Shown: positions 10,801 through 18,992 of the stretch, piece by piece
Position numbering within the stretch: the stretch's first letter is position 1
Layout of the letters: every line of letters begins with the position of its first letter
Notes under the pieces: generated by a model
What the model was told of the DNA's origin: nothing
Seen by the model: only the letters and a program-made list of their open reading frames with translations
Database searches by the model: none
Made by a program: the position numbers and the translations under genes
Assembly: GCA_003208885.1 (NCBI GenBank)
Contig: QCUP01000009.1
Coordinates: forward strand, 1-32,492
Source: Prochlorococcus sp. AG-679-K21
GTDB taxonomy: Bacteria; Cyanobacteriota; Cyanobacteriia; PCC-6307; Cyanobiaceae
DNA length: 32,492 bases
Reading direction: 5' to 3'

Positions 10801-12828
10801 GGAAATATTGATATCTCTGAATATATAGAGGTTTCTTCTCAAAAAATAGAGGGTTTTTCTTTAATAAAATTACTTAATTTTCTGAAAATCCTAGATGATT
10901 TAACAAATGAACTATATGAGATATCTGCTAATTTTGAAGACGAAATTTTAAATTTTTATTTAGAAGAAAATTTTGAAGATGAAGACTATTTAAATGATTT
11001 AGAAAAATTAAGTCAAAGTTTAGATTATTTAATAAAGCTTGAAAGTAATTTAGAGGCTTTTATTGAATTTAATAGATTGAGAAAAAATATATCAAATCTT
11101 GGACTAAAAGGAGGTATTGACCAACTCCTCGATGTGGCTAATAAAACTAAAATTAAAGTATCTGATATCTTTGAATATCTTTATGTTAGAAATCAAATTA
11201 AGAGTATTAATCTAGATAAAAAACTTAATAAATTTTCTGGACAAGCCCTTATGGTTTGCAAAGACCAGTTTTGTGAATTGGATGTAAATTTTATAGAAAA
11301 TACCTCTAATTATGTTGATCAATATCTACATAAAAGCTCTTTAAAAAGAGAAGAACCTTTTGGTAATAGTAGAAGCCCAAAAAACTTAAGAGAGGGAGAT
11401 TTAATAGAACATGAAATTAATAAAAAAAGAAATCATCTTCCTTATCGAAAATTATTCGATCAGGCTCTTATTTCTCTTCAAAGAGTAAAGCCTTGTTTTA
11501 TGTTTTCACCTTCCTCAGCATCTCAATGTTTACCAAAGAAAATAGATATTTTTGATGTACTTATTATTGATGAAGCATCACAGATGAATCCTGAAGAAGC
11601 TATTGGTTTAATTGCAAGATGTAAACAAGTAATTATTGTTGGAGATGAAAAACAACTACCCCCAGATAATCGCTGGATGTCTAGAGATGATGATGATGAT
11701 GATGACGACTATGTTGAGACAGTTGAATTTGAAAGTAGCGAGTCAATTTTGGAGCTTGCAAATAAGGTATTAAGAAATAGTAGAGAATGTTCTCTGGGTT
11801 GGCATTACCGTTCTAGGCATCATTCTCTAATTAATTTCTCAAATAGATCATTTTATGACAATAGACTTACAGTTTTCCCTTCGAACAAAATAGGATCAGA
11901 AATTCATTTAGTTAAAGTAGAGGATCCTTATTACAACGAAAGTAAAAACTTACCAGAAGTTAAAACAGTTATGGAGACTTTAAAATCTCAAATTTTAGAT
12001 GATCCGACTAAAACTATATTGATAGCTTCTACTAATAGAGCTCAAGCAGGATTAATTCAGGATGAATTAGATCGTCTCAGAAATAAAGATAAAGTTATCA
12101 ATGATTATATAAGTTTGCATAAAGGAGAACTTGATAAATTGTTGGTTATGAATTTAGAAACTGTTCAAGGAGAGGAAAGAGATATAGTAATTATTTCAAC
12201 AGTATATGGACCTGATGCGAATGGAGTAGTCGCTAATAGATTCGGAGATTTAGTAAGGTCTGGAGGAGAAAGAAGATTAAATGTTCTACTAACTAGGGCT
12301 AAAGAAAAAGTCTATCTTGTGACTTCTTTAAATTCAGGAGATATTAGGGTTAGTCCTGGAGCAGTTAATGGAAAAAGATATCTTAAAGATTACTTATCTT
12401 TTGCTGAGACTGGAATAATTAGTGACACCTTAGTTAGGGAAAGTGGGGAGCCAGAGAATGATTTTGAAAGAGCTATTATGAATGCTATAAAACAAAGAGG
12501 TTATGAAGTTGATGCTCAAATTGGTTGCTTAAATTATCGGATTGATTTAGCGATAAAAGATCCAAGAGATACTTCGAGGTATCTATTAGCTGTTGAGTGT
12601 GATGGAGCTACATATCATTCTGGTTACTCAGCAAGAGTTCACGATAGATTAAGACAGCAAGTCTTGGAGGGATTAGGTTGGAATGTATTTCGTATCTGGT
12701 CTTCAGATTGGTGGAGAGCTCCTGAAGAAAAATTGGAATTATTAGATGAAACAATTCAAGGACTTCTTTCAAATACAGAAAAAGAAGAAAGTCTTGAAAT
12801 TAATCAAATTGATGATCTAGAAAATTGA
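7813..12828 (+). CDS. Large DUF4011-type SF1 (Upf1-like) helicase with C-terminal Vsr/DUF559-like nuclease domain; candidate defence protein
   Basis: GTG start; N-term KLRERLLDLSGKNSFIRYNHT; Walker A IQGPPGTGKSQT; Walker B FDVLIIDEASQM; GDEKQLPP; WHYRSRHHSLINFSN; TVQGEERDIVIIS; C-term RIDLAI...LLAVECDGATYHSGYSARVHDRLRQQVLEGLGWNVFRIWSSDWW. Confidence 0.9.
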   Translation: MSSELKVKAEKLRERLLDLSGKNSFIRYNHTTGGKNPNKQKYLRIVNEIPELLVQKLRKGTRYQLQSKPSEANYDFNLPFITPKTAALYKKSSKSIQVYEGATKFGLSCAGIRQDSNSYEKDKGINVLYVAIGFLKYPPFRGVVPTSKPKDPNKKQKKIPTESFAPLILYPVKLTREKTASGFNYFLETSEEELILNRSLITKLTKEEGITLPELKYEKEDTPLIERYFKEINIALAEKNEIEGSNKWELKRWATLGIFKFGKLAIFEDTDFSKSWSKNPLLDKQLVQDFINGVPSNSVEDIGDMDIYQDQFENIQMLGQIPKLIAEADSTQYKVIVKALEGKSMAIQGPPGTGKSQTITNIIGGLLVRNKKVLFAADKYTALEVVKQRLTHNNLGQYILELHNASKSKKEFHENLSSRLAKPKVRFVSDFYEEDFRKLKNLRKELNEHVNAINLKLNLDGSNTTVFDLIWRDVLNKINLGKNSSFDVIQDFEDKFLNDLLKNIEKENISIIKSNLDILSELSDSSKNDEFLKLSQLKGIPETGDDLSKLIRLSNNLFLRLDDFKKNIKTEKIIYSSLLNLNRENLKNDIESFEELISEKSINKQFTIKEDISEKLANIYKLVVERESQENYIEKWAKPFLENENKFDLFENCLKEIENIEPKDKNYKIKDLLNDLTELYKTIRSFIRDIPIEKRRLTSRLTLKNLIDGVECFRKINHDYYDSYEDILLLLKGTKDTSSLEDLIKKIKQIQKNNKDGEKIQKDGLDLNKIRDLGSDKLKDFSEVIRNSSFLGCLLDKEVKYVKSSWKKYSLPGFKRPSLKEMAKIFLLASNYCENIANEERFGVDGFDINYLRELSLKIKFDGNLENILFDTKSKFLEIDYFEVIYQVLNQNQNYNDIQIPYFDKLLNKNIHEIQELTNTYATNIFSKLKLLGEDPSANILDTSFSTISLILDDLKSLKNIIKNLGITITESEIYCENNLEYSVSSKDINRLLELFGNIDISEYIEVSSQKIEGFSLIKLLNFLKILDDLTNELYEISANFEDEILNFYLEENFEDEDYLNDLEKLSQSLDYLIKLESNLEAFIEFNRLRKNISNLGLKGGIDQLLDVANKTKIKVSDIFEYLYVRNQIKSINLDKKLNKFSGQALMVCKDQFCELDVNFIENTSNYVDQYLHKSSLKREEPFGNSRSPKNLREGDLIEHEINKKRNHLPYRKLFDQALISLQRVKPCFMFSPSSASQCLPKKIDIFDVLIIDEASQMNPEEAIGLIARCKQVIIVGDEKQLPPDNRWMSRDDDDDDDDYVETVEFESSESILELANKVLRNSRECSLGWHYRSRHHSLINFSNRSFYDNRLTVFPSNKIGSEIHLVKVEDPYYNESKNLPEVKTVMETLKSQILDDPTKTILIASTNRAQAGLIQDELDRLRNKDKVINDYISLHKGELDKLLVMNLETVQGEERDIVIISTVYGPDANGVVANRFGDLVRSGGERRLNVLLTRAKEKVYLVTSLNSGDIRVSPGAVNGKRYLKDYLSFAETGIISDTLVRESGEPENDFERAIMNAIKQRGYEVDAQIGCLNYRIDLAIKDPRDTSRYLLAVECDGATYHSGYSARVHDRLRQQVLEGLGWNVFRIWSSDWWRAPEEKLELLDETIQGLLSNTEKEESLEINQIDDLEN

Positions 12829-13918
12829 GCGCAAGATTTTCCGTCCCAAATACCTTTAAGGGGACAATAAATTTTGCTTTATCTTTCGCTTCAAAAATAC
12901 CAAAAATATAATATCGACCTAACCAACCTATTGACCCTCCGGAATGATATCCAATTCTAATTAAATAAGATTCTTGGCATCTTGATAATTGATTTGCTAT
13001 TTGATCACATTTGGATGAATCTACTTTTTTAAGTACTTCATAATGAGATTTATAGCGATCATGATTTTCTCTACCTTTTATATAACTTTTTTGATAGATA
13101 ATATTTTCTACTATAACTAGATCATTTTTTCTTTCTTTCTTTTTTGAAAAACCATTTTCTGAATTCCATTTAAAACATTCATCTAAATTAGTAGCAACAG
13201 AGTAAACATTATCTTTAGATATTTTTGACTTTATTTTATAACTCAATGGAATAGTTTTTCCGATATATTTTCCTGAACTATATTCAAATTCTCTTTTGTT
13301 TTTAATCCTAAATTCCTCTGTAAATAAATCTACTTTTGGTTTCTCAAAATATCCAAATGTAGGAAAACATGTTGGAGGGATAATTCCTTTATTTGTCTCC
13401 CAACCAATAACATTCTTATTATCGAATTTTTCTTGATTTACTCCGTTTATGGATTTAATAGTCCATTTACCATTTTCCATTCTGTCAAACCAGATTAGAC
13501 CCTGAGAAATCATGAATCCTCTCCATCCAATAGAATCACAATCTATTTCAGTATTTATAACTTTAGTAACCCATTCTTTAGGGAAGATTTGATCAAAACT
13601 TTTATTTTTGATGAATTCTCTTCTTGGACCATTTTGAAGTTCATCAATTAGAACATTTTTATAAATTCCTTGAATATCTTTTTTTGCTATGAGAGTTTGA
13701 ATCTTTCTCCCAAAATCATGAGCTTCCTGTCTGTCATAGTAATGATAATTCTTTTTCTTTTTTATTAATGAACAGTCTTTTCTCCCTGGTATTTGACTTT
13801 CAGAGTTTGCCGGAATCGGCACTGCGAAAACTATCAATAAAGCAAGTATTAAATTTTTTAAAGAGCTTTTAAAAATGATCTTATTTCTTACCTTTGCCAT
13901 ATCTCCAACCATTTCCAT
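12800..13918 (-). CDS. Hypothetical exported protein
   Basis: 372 aa with hydrophobic N-terminal segment NLILALLIVFAVPIPANSES; last gene of a 4-gene minus-strand operon. Confidence 0.8.
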   Translation of the reverse strand: MEMVGDMAKVRNKIIFKSSLKNLILALLIVFAVPIPANSESQIPGRKDCSLIKKKKNYHYYDRQEAHDFGRKIQTLIAKKDIQGIYKNVLIDELQNGPRREFIKNKSFDQIFPKEWVTKVINTEIDCDSIGWRGFMISQGLIWFDRMENGKWTIKSINGVNQEKFDNKNVIGWETNKGIIPPTCFPTFGYFEKPKVDLFTEEFRIKNKREFEYSSGKYIGKTIPLSYKIKSKISKDNVYSVATNLDECFKWNSENGFSKKKERKNDLVIVENIIYQKSYIKGRENHDRYKSHYEVLKKVDSSKCDQIANQLSRCQESYLIRIGYHSGGSIGWLGRYYIFGIFEAKDKAKFIVPLKVFGTENLALNFLDHQFD

Positions 13919-14381
13919 TTACCCAACCACCTGATCTACATTTCCCAGGACGCTTGAAATCATTACTATCACACCAAAATGTATCGCCTGCAAATATGAC
14001 TTTACTATTTATTCTTCTGGTACCACTATAAATAGGCATAAAATGAATACCTTTTTTTGAATTTAATTCTTCGGAACAAAAGAAATCAGGTCCGCACATT
14101 GCATAAGCAACATCTTTTTCATTTACATAAAGTATTGCTGCTGTTCCAGAATTTCTCCAATAAGGTATTCCTGGTAATCCAATCTCTTTTGCTTTTTGAT
14201 GGTGACGAGTAACTCTTGTTTTGTTTGATTCAAAAACATATTTCCACTCAACCTTTGGAAGATTTACTATGAGAATTCCAAAAATAATTGGTCCATATAA
14301 AGCTGCTACCCAAGCCCAAATTCCATATCTTTTATTTTTTTTATTTTCTTTTTTATTCGTTGAAGAATTAATCTTTATCAT
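13881..14381 (-). CDS. Hypothetical membrane-anchored protein
   Basis: 166 aa, single N-terminal TM (GIWAWVAALYGPIIFGILIV); overlaps the downstream ORF by 38 bp. Confidence 0.8.
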   Translation of the reverse strand: MIKINSSTNKKENKKNKRYGIWAWVAALYGPIIFGILIVNLPKVEWKYVFESNKTRVTRHHQKAKEIGLPGIPYWRNSGTAAILYVNEKDVAYAMCGPDFFCSEELNSKKGIHFMPIYSGTRRINSKVIFAGDTFWCDSNDFKRPGKCRSGGWVNGNGWRYGKGKK

Positions 14382-14384
14382 TTG

Positions 14385-14879
14385 TTATTTTTTACCCTTT
14401 TTATAAATAGTTTCTATTGTTGATATCCACCAATACCCAAAGCTATCAGTTAGTCTTTTTTGTATTTCTAGAGATGGCTCTTCCATACCTCGAGCCTTAA
14501 ATAGTTTAGGTACTGCTTTTTCCGTTGCTTCTTTGCAAAAAGCAGTTCTTTCTGCGACTTCATTTATAATAATTGGCTTTATGTTTTTTTCTTCAGTAAA
14601 CATAATTTTAGGTTGGATTTTATTACCTCTCATAATTCTTACAAATAATTCATCTGCAATACTCATAGCTTCATCAGGATGTTTGCCTTGATTAACAGCA
14701 AATACATAAGTGCAAGCAGCCATAGAAATAAATCTTGCGGCACAACTTTCTGCTCCATATTTCTGACACTCCAAACTAAATTCATTTTCTAATTTTTCAA
14801 ATTGCTCAGGTTTTGTTGGCACTGCAAATACTGATAAAGGGAATAACAGAAATAATGATGCTAGTAATAATTTATTCAT
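14385..14879 (-). CDS. Hypothetical exported protein
   Basis: 164 aa, signal peptide MNKLLLASLFLLFPLSVFAVP; ATGA overlap with upstream ORF. Confidence 0.8.
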   Translation of the reverse strand: MNKLLLASLFLLFPLSVFAVPTKPEQFEKLENEFSLECQKYGAESCAARFISMAACTYVFAVNQGKHPDEAMSIADELFVRIMRGNKIQPKIMFTEEKNIKPIIINEVAERTAFCKEATEKAVPKLFKARGMEEPSLEIQKRLTDSFGYWWISTIETIYKKGKK

Positions 14880-15232
14880 TTATCCTTTTTTACTTCAGGG
14901 AAACAATCTGGGAAGACATCTAGAACTTTTCCAATAGAATTCATCATATCTTCTTCTATTGTTTGTTTATTTCCATGAGCACGTTCATGGAGGTTTAGTG
15001 CAAATCCCAACATGTCTATTTTTTGTTTCATCGTAATGTGATTTCTATCTACTGCATAACAAACAGAAAGCATTTGACCAAGCAAGATTTTATTAGCTTC
15101 AATATCACTAATTTCAGAAGAGACTTTCTGATTGGAATTAACAGCAACAGGTAGAACGATAGCAGCTAATAAAGGTATTAGTAACTTACGCATAAATAGG
15201 GTATATCCTCCTAATTTTAAATCGACTGTCAA
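14876..15232 (-). CDS. Hypothetical exported protein
   Basis: 118 aa; signal-like MRKLLIPLLAAIVLPVAVNS (true start is probably this internal Met). Confidence 0.75.
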   Translation of the reverse strand: MTVDLKLGGYTLFMRKLLIPLLAAIVLPVAVNSNQKVSSEISDIEANKILLGQMLSVCYAVDRNHITMKQKIDMLGFALNLHERAHGNKQTIEEDMMNSIGKVLDVFPDCFPEVKKDK

Positions 15233-15430
15233 GAAGATATTTTTTTATTGCTGCTGGTGATTTTGTTCTGAATAAATATTTTTTTGATAGTGATTATAAA
15301 GATCAATTTCTTCTTTATCTTCACTAGCTAAACCAAGATTGAGTCTTGCTAATAGCATTATCCTTTGCTTTCTATAGTGTGAAATTGCCATTATTATCAA
15401 ATTTTTTCAATCGATTTTAGCTTAAAAAAT

Positions 15431-15574
15431 CGTGAACATATCGTGAACATTTTTTTAGGTGTTTTTGAAATCCATTGCTATGACTACTGGTACATGGTTC
15501 ATTAGCCAGTAGTTAATATCATTCATAGCAATCAGTTAGAAGATTATTATAAAGTGTGGACGGTGTGTGGACGG
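15431..15574. repeat. Composite repeat copy 2 (doublet - hairpin - doublet)
   Basis: cgtgaac at 15431/15442; TTGCTATGA/TCATAGCAA (15475-15483/15523-15531) and CTACTGG/CCAGTAG (15484-15490/15506-15512) stems; gtgtggacgg at 15554/15565. Confidence 0.9.
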
Positions 15575-15897
15575 AGCTCCCTTTTTCATAAGAATTTGAA
15601 CCCTATTCCTTTGATCTAATTTACCGTAAATAAATTAAACCTAAAAGTATATAGTTACTGATCGCTTGAGAGATACTTTTTTATTTATTCTCATCATTTT
15701 AAATAACATCGAGCCCGACATCCTTTTAAATAAAAGGGGCTAAAACTAGCCCCTCTTGGTGAAACTCTTCCAAAGAAACACCAAAGAAACTATACTTTAA
15801 AAAATTCAGATTTTTTTAATTGTTTTATTCAAAGAATTTTTAACTTCTACTTAATAAAACTGCTTTATAAATTAACTATGTATAACAACTTTTGATT

Positions 15898-16215
15898 ATG
15901 AAAAAACTTCTTTTAATAGTATTTTCTTTATCTTTTCTGTCCTCATGCAGTAATGATAAAGATTTTTTTCTTACCAAAGAAAATGCATTAATTAGTTGCG
16001 GTGGAAAATCTCGCATTATCGAAAATGAAAATGAAGAGATAATCAATACAGAAGTTAAGGACTTAATAGATGGAATAGGTAAGTATGTGGAATTTACAGT
16101 TGTAGAAACTGATAAGAAAGGCGGAAAATATAGAATTATTAATTGTTTTCCAAGTGAAGAACCACAAGATTCAATAATAAAAACTATAAAAACAAATTAT
16201 AAATTGAATAATTAA
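15898..16215 (+). CDS. Small putative lipoprotein
   Basis: MKKLLLIVFSLSFLSSCSNDKDFF..., lipobox LSSC; the supplied ORF starts 2 codons upstream at 15892. Confidence 0.75.
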   Translation: MKKLLLIVFSLSFLSSCSNDKDFFLTKENALISCGGKSRIIENENEEIINTEVKDLIDGIGKYVEFTVVETDKKGGKYRIINCFPSEEPQDSIIKTIKTNYKLNN

Positions 16216-16271
16216 AAGATTTTTTGGAGTGAGGGACTTGCATTTAAAAAAATAAAGGGAATATAAAGAAA

Positions 16272-16481
16272 ATGATAATTCCAATGGAATCAATTAAAAC
16301 CCCAAAAAGAATTATTAAGAAACAGCTTAAAAATGTTAATAAAGCAATTATTGAAATTGCAGAAATGAAATTTGTAAATATTGAAGAAAAAGAAGAAAAA
16401 TTAGACGCTCTTGTTTTTTTTGAAGAATCAAATATTGAGGAAGGCGGAGAAGTTAGAAATAAAATAACTACATTATTGTAG
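16272..16481 (+). CDS. Hypothetical protein
   Basis: 69-aa ORF, charged, codon usage consistent with genome. Confidence 0.45.
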   Translation: MIIPMESIKTPKRIIKKQLKNVNKAIIEIAEMKFVNIEEKEEKLDALVFFEESNIEEGGEVRNKITTLL

Positions 16482-16495
16482 ATATTGAATCGTTA

Positions 16496-16708
16496 CTATT
16501 TTGTATCAGCTACATTCTTAAAGAAATCACAATAAGTCATCAATTCTGATTCAGTTTCAATTTTGAGATTTAAATCATTAATTGCTTTCTTGGTATCAAT
16601 TCTGTAGCCATACTAATCTAGACAAACTTCTCTCTGTCTTTGGGTGTCAGAAATCTCAGGGGTATCTAATTTATTCGATGTATTGGCACAACCCCACATA
16701 AAAGCCAT
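16496..16708 (-). pseudogene. Small lipoprotein gene interrupted by one in-frame stop
   Basis: MAFMWGCANTSNKLDTPEISDTQRQREVCLD*YGYRIDTKKAINDLNLKIETESELMTYCDFFKNVADTK*; TAG (minus strand) at 16613-16615, frame otherwise open. Confidence 0.6.
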
Positions 16709-16734
16709 AAAGGGGATAAATAAAATTAAGCGTT

Positions 16735-17130
16735 TTATTTTTTCCTTTTAACTAATCCATAAGTACATAATATAGGGTTCACTATTAAAACAACCCAAAA
16801 AGGAGGTGGAGGACCTCCATCAACAATTGTTCCAGCATTAAAAGTATTGAATAAGGCTACTGCTAATAAACAAGCCATTAAAGCTAATTCACCTGATAAA
16901 ACTTTTTTTAAAGATTTTTTATCTTTCATAGAGCTGCAAATAATCAATAAGAAACCTATCCCTAAATTACTAGCTGCTACAACATCTGCAGTCCCTCTTA
17001 CAAGAAGCATTGTTTCACTTGAAGCGTTGCCTGCAATAGTTTCCACAGAAAAAATTAGTAAGATAATAATTAAAAATCCCAATAGGATATGAAGACTCCC
17101 AGCAGTTTTTAAAATATTTTTTAACTTCAT
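16735..17130 (-). CDS. Hypothetical multi-pass membrane protein
   Basis: 131 aa, about four hydrophobic segments. Confidence 0.65.
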   Translation of the reverse strand: MKLKNILKTAGSLHILLGFLIIILLIFSVETIAGNASSETMLLVRGTADVVAASNLGIGFLLIICSSMKDKKSLKKVLSGELALMACLLAVALFNTFNAGTIVDGGPPPPFWVVLIVNPILCTYGLVKRKK

Positions 17131-17230
17131 ACTAAAAAAGAAACTAATTGCCCCTTAGTTTAGATCGACTGTCAATCACAAATTATCCTAAATCTTTACC
17201 TCAATAAATGTCTTTATATTTATTAGTTTT

Positions 17231-17377
17231 GCTAGAATTTTGCTAGAATAGAATTTAAGAAAATTTAAAAAACCTAGTCATATCAAGCTGGTACATGGTT
17301 CATTAGCCAGTAGCTAGGTTCCTGTTGTGGCATGGGATCTCGGCGTAATTATAGGGTTTGAATAAAGTGTGAATAAC
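17231..17377. repeat. Composite repeat copy 3 (doublet - hairpin - doublet)
   Basis: gctagaat at 17231/17242; AACCTAG/CTAGGTT (17271-17277/17314-17320) enclosing CTGG/CCAG; gtttgaataaa/gtgtgaataac at 17356/17367. Confidence 0.85.
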
Positions 17378-17400
17378 TGTTTAGATATGAATTTATTATC

Positions 17401-17442
17401 CATCAAAGTTCCTATTTAGGAAAGTGATGGGTGGTATGGGGT
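17401..17442. repeat. Conserved repeat B, copy 2
   Basis: catcaaagttcctatttaggaaagtgatgggtggtatggggt. Confidence 0.9.
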
Positions 17443-17529
17443 AAATAGTAATTAAGAATAAGTAATAAAGAAGCTTCAGAAACTAATGTCTAAATTTAAA
17501 TGATATCGCACTATATAAAATGCTAAAAA

Positions 17530-17613
17530 GTTTGAGTAAAGTTTGGGTAAAAAATTACGGTTCCTTGAGATCCAAGTAATTGCTTGTCGCGCTCACTTTT
17601 CATTAGCCAGTAG
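17530..17613. repeat. Composite repeat copy 4
   Basis: gtttgagtaaa/gtttgggtaaa at 17530/17541, ttccttgagatcca, then ctcacttttcattagccagtag; closely matches copy 8. Confidence 0.85.
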
Positions 17614-17725
17614 TTTTATCGTCTAAACGGAAAACCGCAACATGGTCTGGTCTCCATAGACTTGAAATAAAACTAGAATTTAAAGAGTCGATAGTAGATC
17701 TAAAGCAAAAACAAAAGCAGTAAAG

Positions 17726-18022
17726 ATGGACTTTTCTACCACATCACCCACAACGGTCTTAGAACCAAAGACAAAAAAAGCAAAATATCCGGAAGCACGA
17801 GTAATAGTTTTAGATGACAATTTTAATACTTTTGAACATGTTGCTAATTGCCTGCTAGCAATTATTCCAGGAATGAGTGAAAAAAGATCATGGAATCTTG
17901 CCATTCAAGTAGATAAGTCAGGTTTGGCGGAAGTATGGAGAGGGAACCTTGAACAGGCAGAGTTATATCACGAGCAACTGGTTAGCAGGGGAATAACAAT
18001 GGCACCAATTGAAGCTGCTTAA
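17726..18022 (+). CDS. clpS: ATP-dependent Clp protease adaptor ClpS
   Basis: 98 aa; ARVIVLDDNFNTFEHVANCLLAIIPGMSEKRSWNLAIQVDKSGLAEVWRGNLEQAELYHEQLVSRGITMAPIE. Confidence 0.93.
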   Translation: MDFSTTSPTTVLEPKTKKAKYPEARVIVLDDNFNTFEHVANCLLAIIPGMSEKRSWNLAIQVDKSGLAEVWRGNLEQAELYHEQLVSRGITMAPIEAA

Positions 18023-18075
18023 AATCCACATAATAAAAGTCAATATTCCTATTATTTAAAAAATACAAAATCTCA

Positions 18076-18246
18076 ATGAAATCTCTACTCGCGAGCAAAA
18101 GATCAAAAGCAATATTAGGTATTGGTATTGTCGCTATAGGTATCGGTGCAATATCAAAAAAGGTCATTAGTTACCCAGCTGGAGGATGCATGAAGGGGGC
18201 TCAAGAAATGACTTTTAATAAAGAAAAAAATAATTACTTCATTTGA
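18076..18246 (+). CDS. Small hypothetical membrane protein
   Basis: 56 aa MKSLLASKRSKAILGIGIVAIGIGAISKKVISYPAGGCMKGAQEMTFNKEKNNYFI. Confidence 0.5.
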   Translation: MKSLLASKRSKAILGIGIVAIGIGAISKKVISYPAGGCMKGAQEMTFNKEKNNYFI

Positions 18247-18329
18247 GGAATAATCTTTTTTTTAGCTTAATGAGAGCTCTTGCTCATAATTTTATGGCGA
18301 CTGTCAATCTATAAAATTTAAGAAATAAA

Positions 18330-18355
18330 AAAGACCCCTTTAAGGGTCTTTTTAT
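18330..18355 (+). terminator. Rho-independent terminator
   Basis: AAAGACCCCTTTAAGGGTCTTTTT hairpin + T-run. Confidence 0.8.
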
Positions 18356-18360
18356 TAATG

Positions 18361-18470
18361 ACGACAGAAGGAGATCTATTTGATAATCAGATTAAGAGTT
18401 TTCTTAAAACTAGTTTTGCTAGTAAAAGTGATTACTCACTTCTTCAGATTTTACTAACGACTTTTTTTAA
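18361..18470 (+). ncRNA. Candidate structured sRNA with terminator
   Basis: TAGTAAAA...TTTTACTA stem (18420-18427/18449-18456) containing an inner AGTGA/TCACT hairpin, then CTTTTTTT; no ORF. Confidence 0.35.
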
Positions 18471-18699
18471 GATAGTTCAGAATTAATCTCGAAATTTTAA
18501 TTTCTGATTGCTTAACTTTCCTTCCTGAAAGGTCAGAGAGTTAATTACCTTGGTATTACAGACCATGGATTAGTGAAGATCTAATGGTCAACCTTGGTCG
18601 ACTCGATCACCAAACCTGTCGTGTTATTAAATTAATCGGTCTCAAAAATTTTGCATGAATCCTTAAGATTGATTTAATCATGATTAATCAAATCTTTAA

Positions 18700-18794
18700 T
18701 CCTTGTTCAAGTAGAATAGGTCAATCAGAAACTCCTCACACACTAATTTCTGATAATTAAACGCCCTGATTCGTAAGAATAAGGGTGTTTTTTT
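18700..18794 (+). ncRNA. Candidate Yfr1-motif RNA
   Basis: ACTCCTCACAC at 18731-18741 inside a perfect ATCAGAA/TTCTGAT stem, followed by CCTGATTC-GTAA-GAATAAGG hairpin and T8. Confidence 0.5.
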
Positions 18795-18894
18795 AATGAA
18801 ACTAAGTCCTAAAAGAGTTAATTGGTATATGTGTCGAATAAGTAACATTACTTATCCCCTTCCACCAAAAAAAATAATATGTAATAGATTTAAT

Positions 18895-18992
18895 TTGTGT
18901 GTAGGAGAGGTTTTACTAAAACCGTGGAAACAAGGAAACACTTCATTTAGTAAAACCAGAAAAAGACCCCTAGTTATAGGGGCCTTTTTTTT
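18895..18992 (+). ncRNA. Yfr2-family small RNA
   Basis: GGTTTTACTAAA/TTTAGTAAAACC 12-bp stem (18909-18920/18946-18957) with loop containing tandem GGAAACA-AGGAAACA, then CCCCTA-gtta-TAGGGG terminator and T8. Confidence 0.85.

Noticed and set aside
17680-18167. Minus-strand ORFs over clpS and the following small ORF
   Set aside because: Antisense to clpS; no support.
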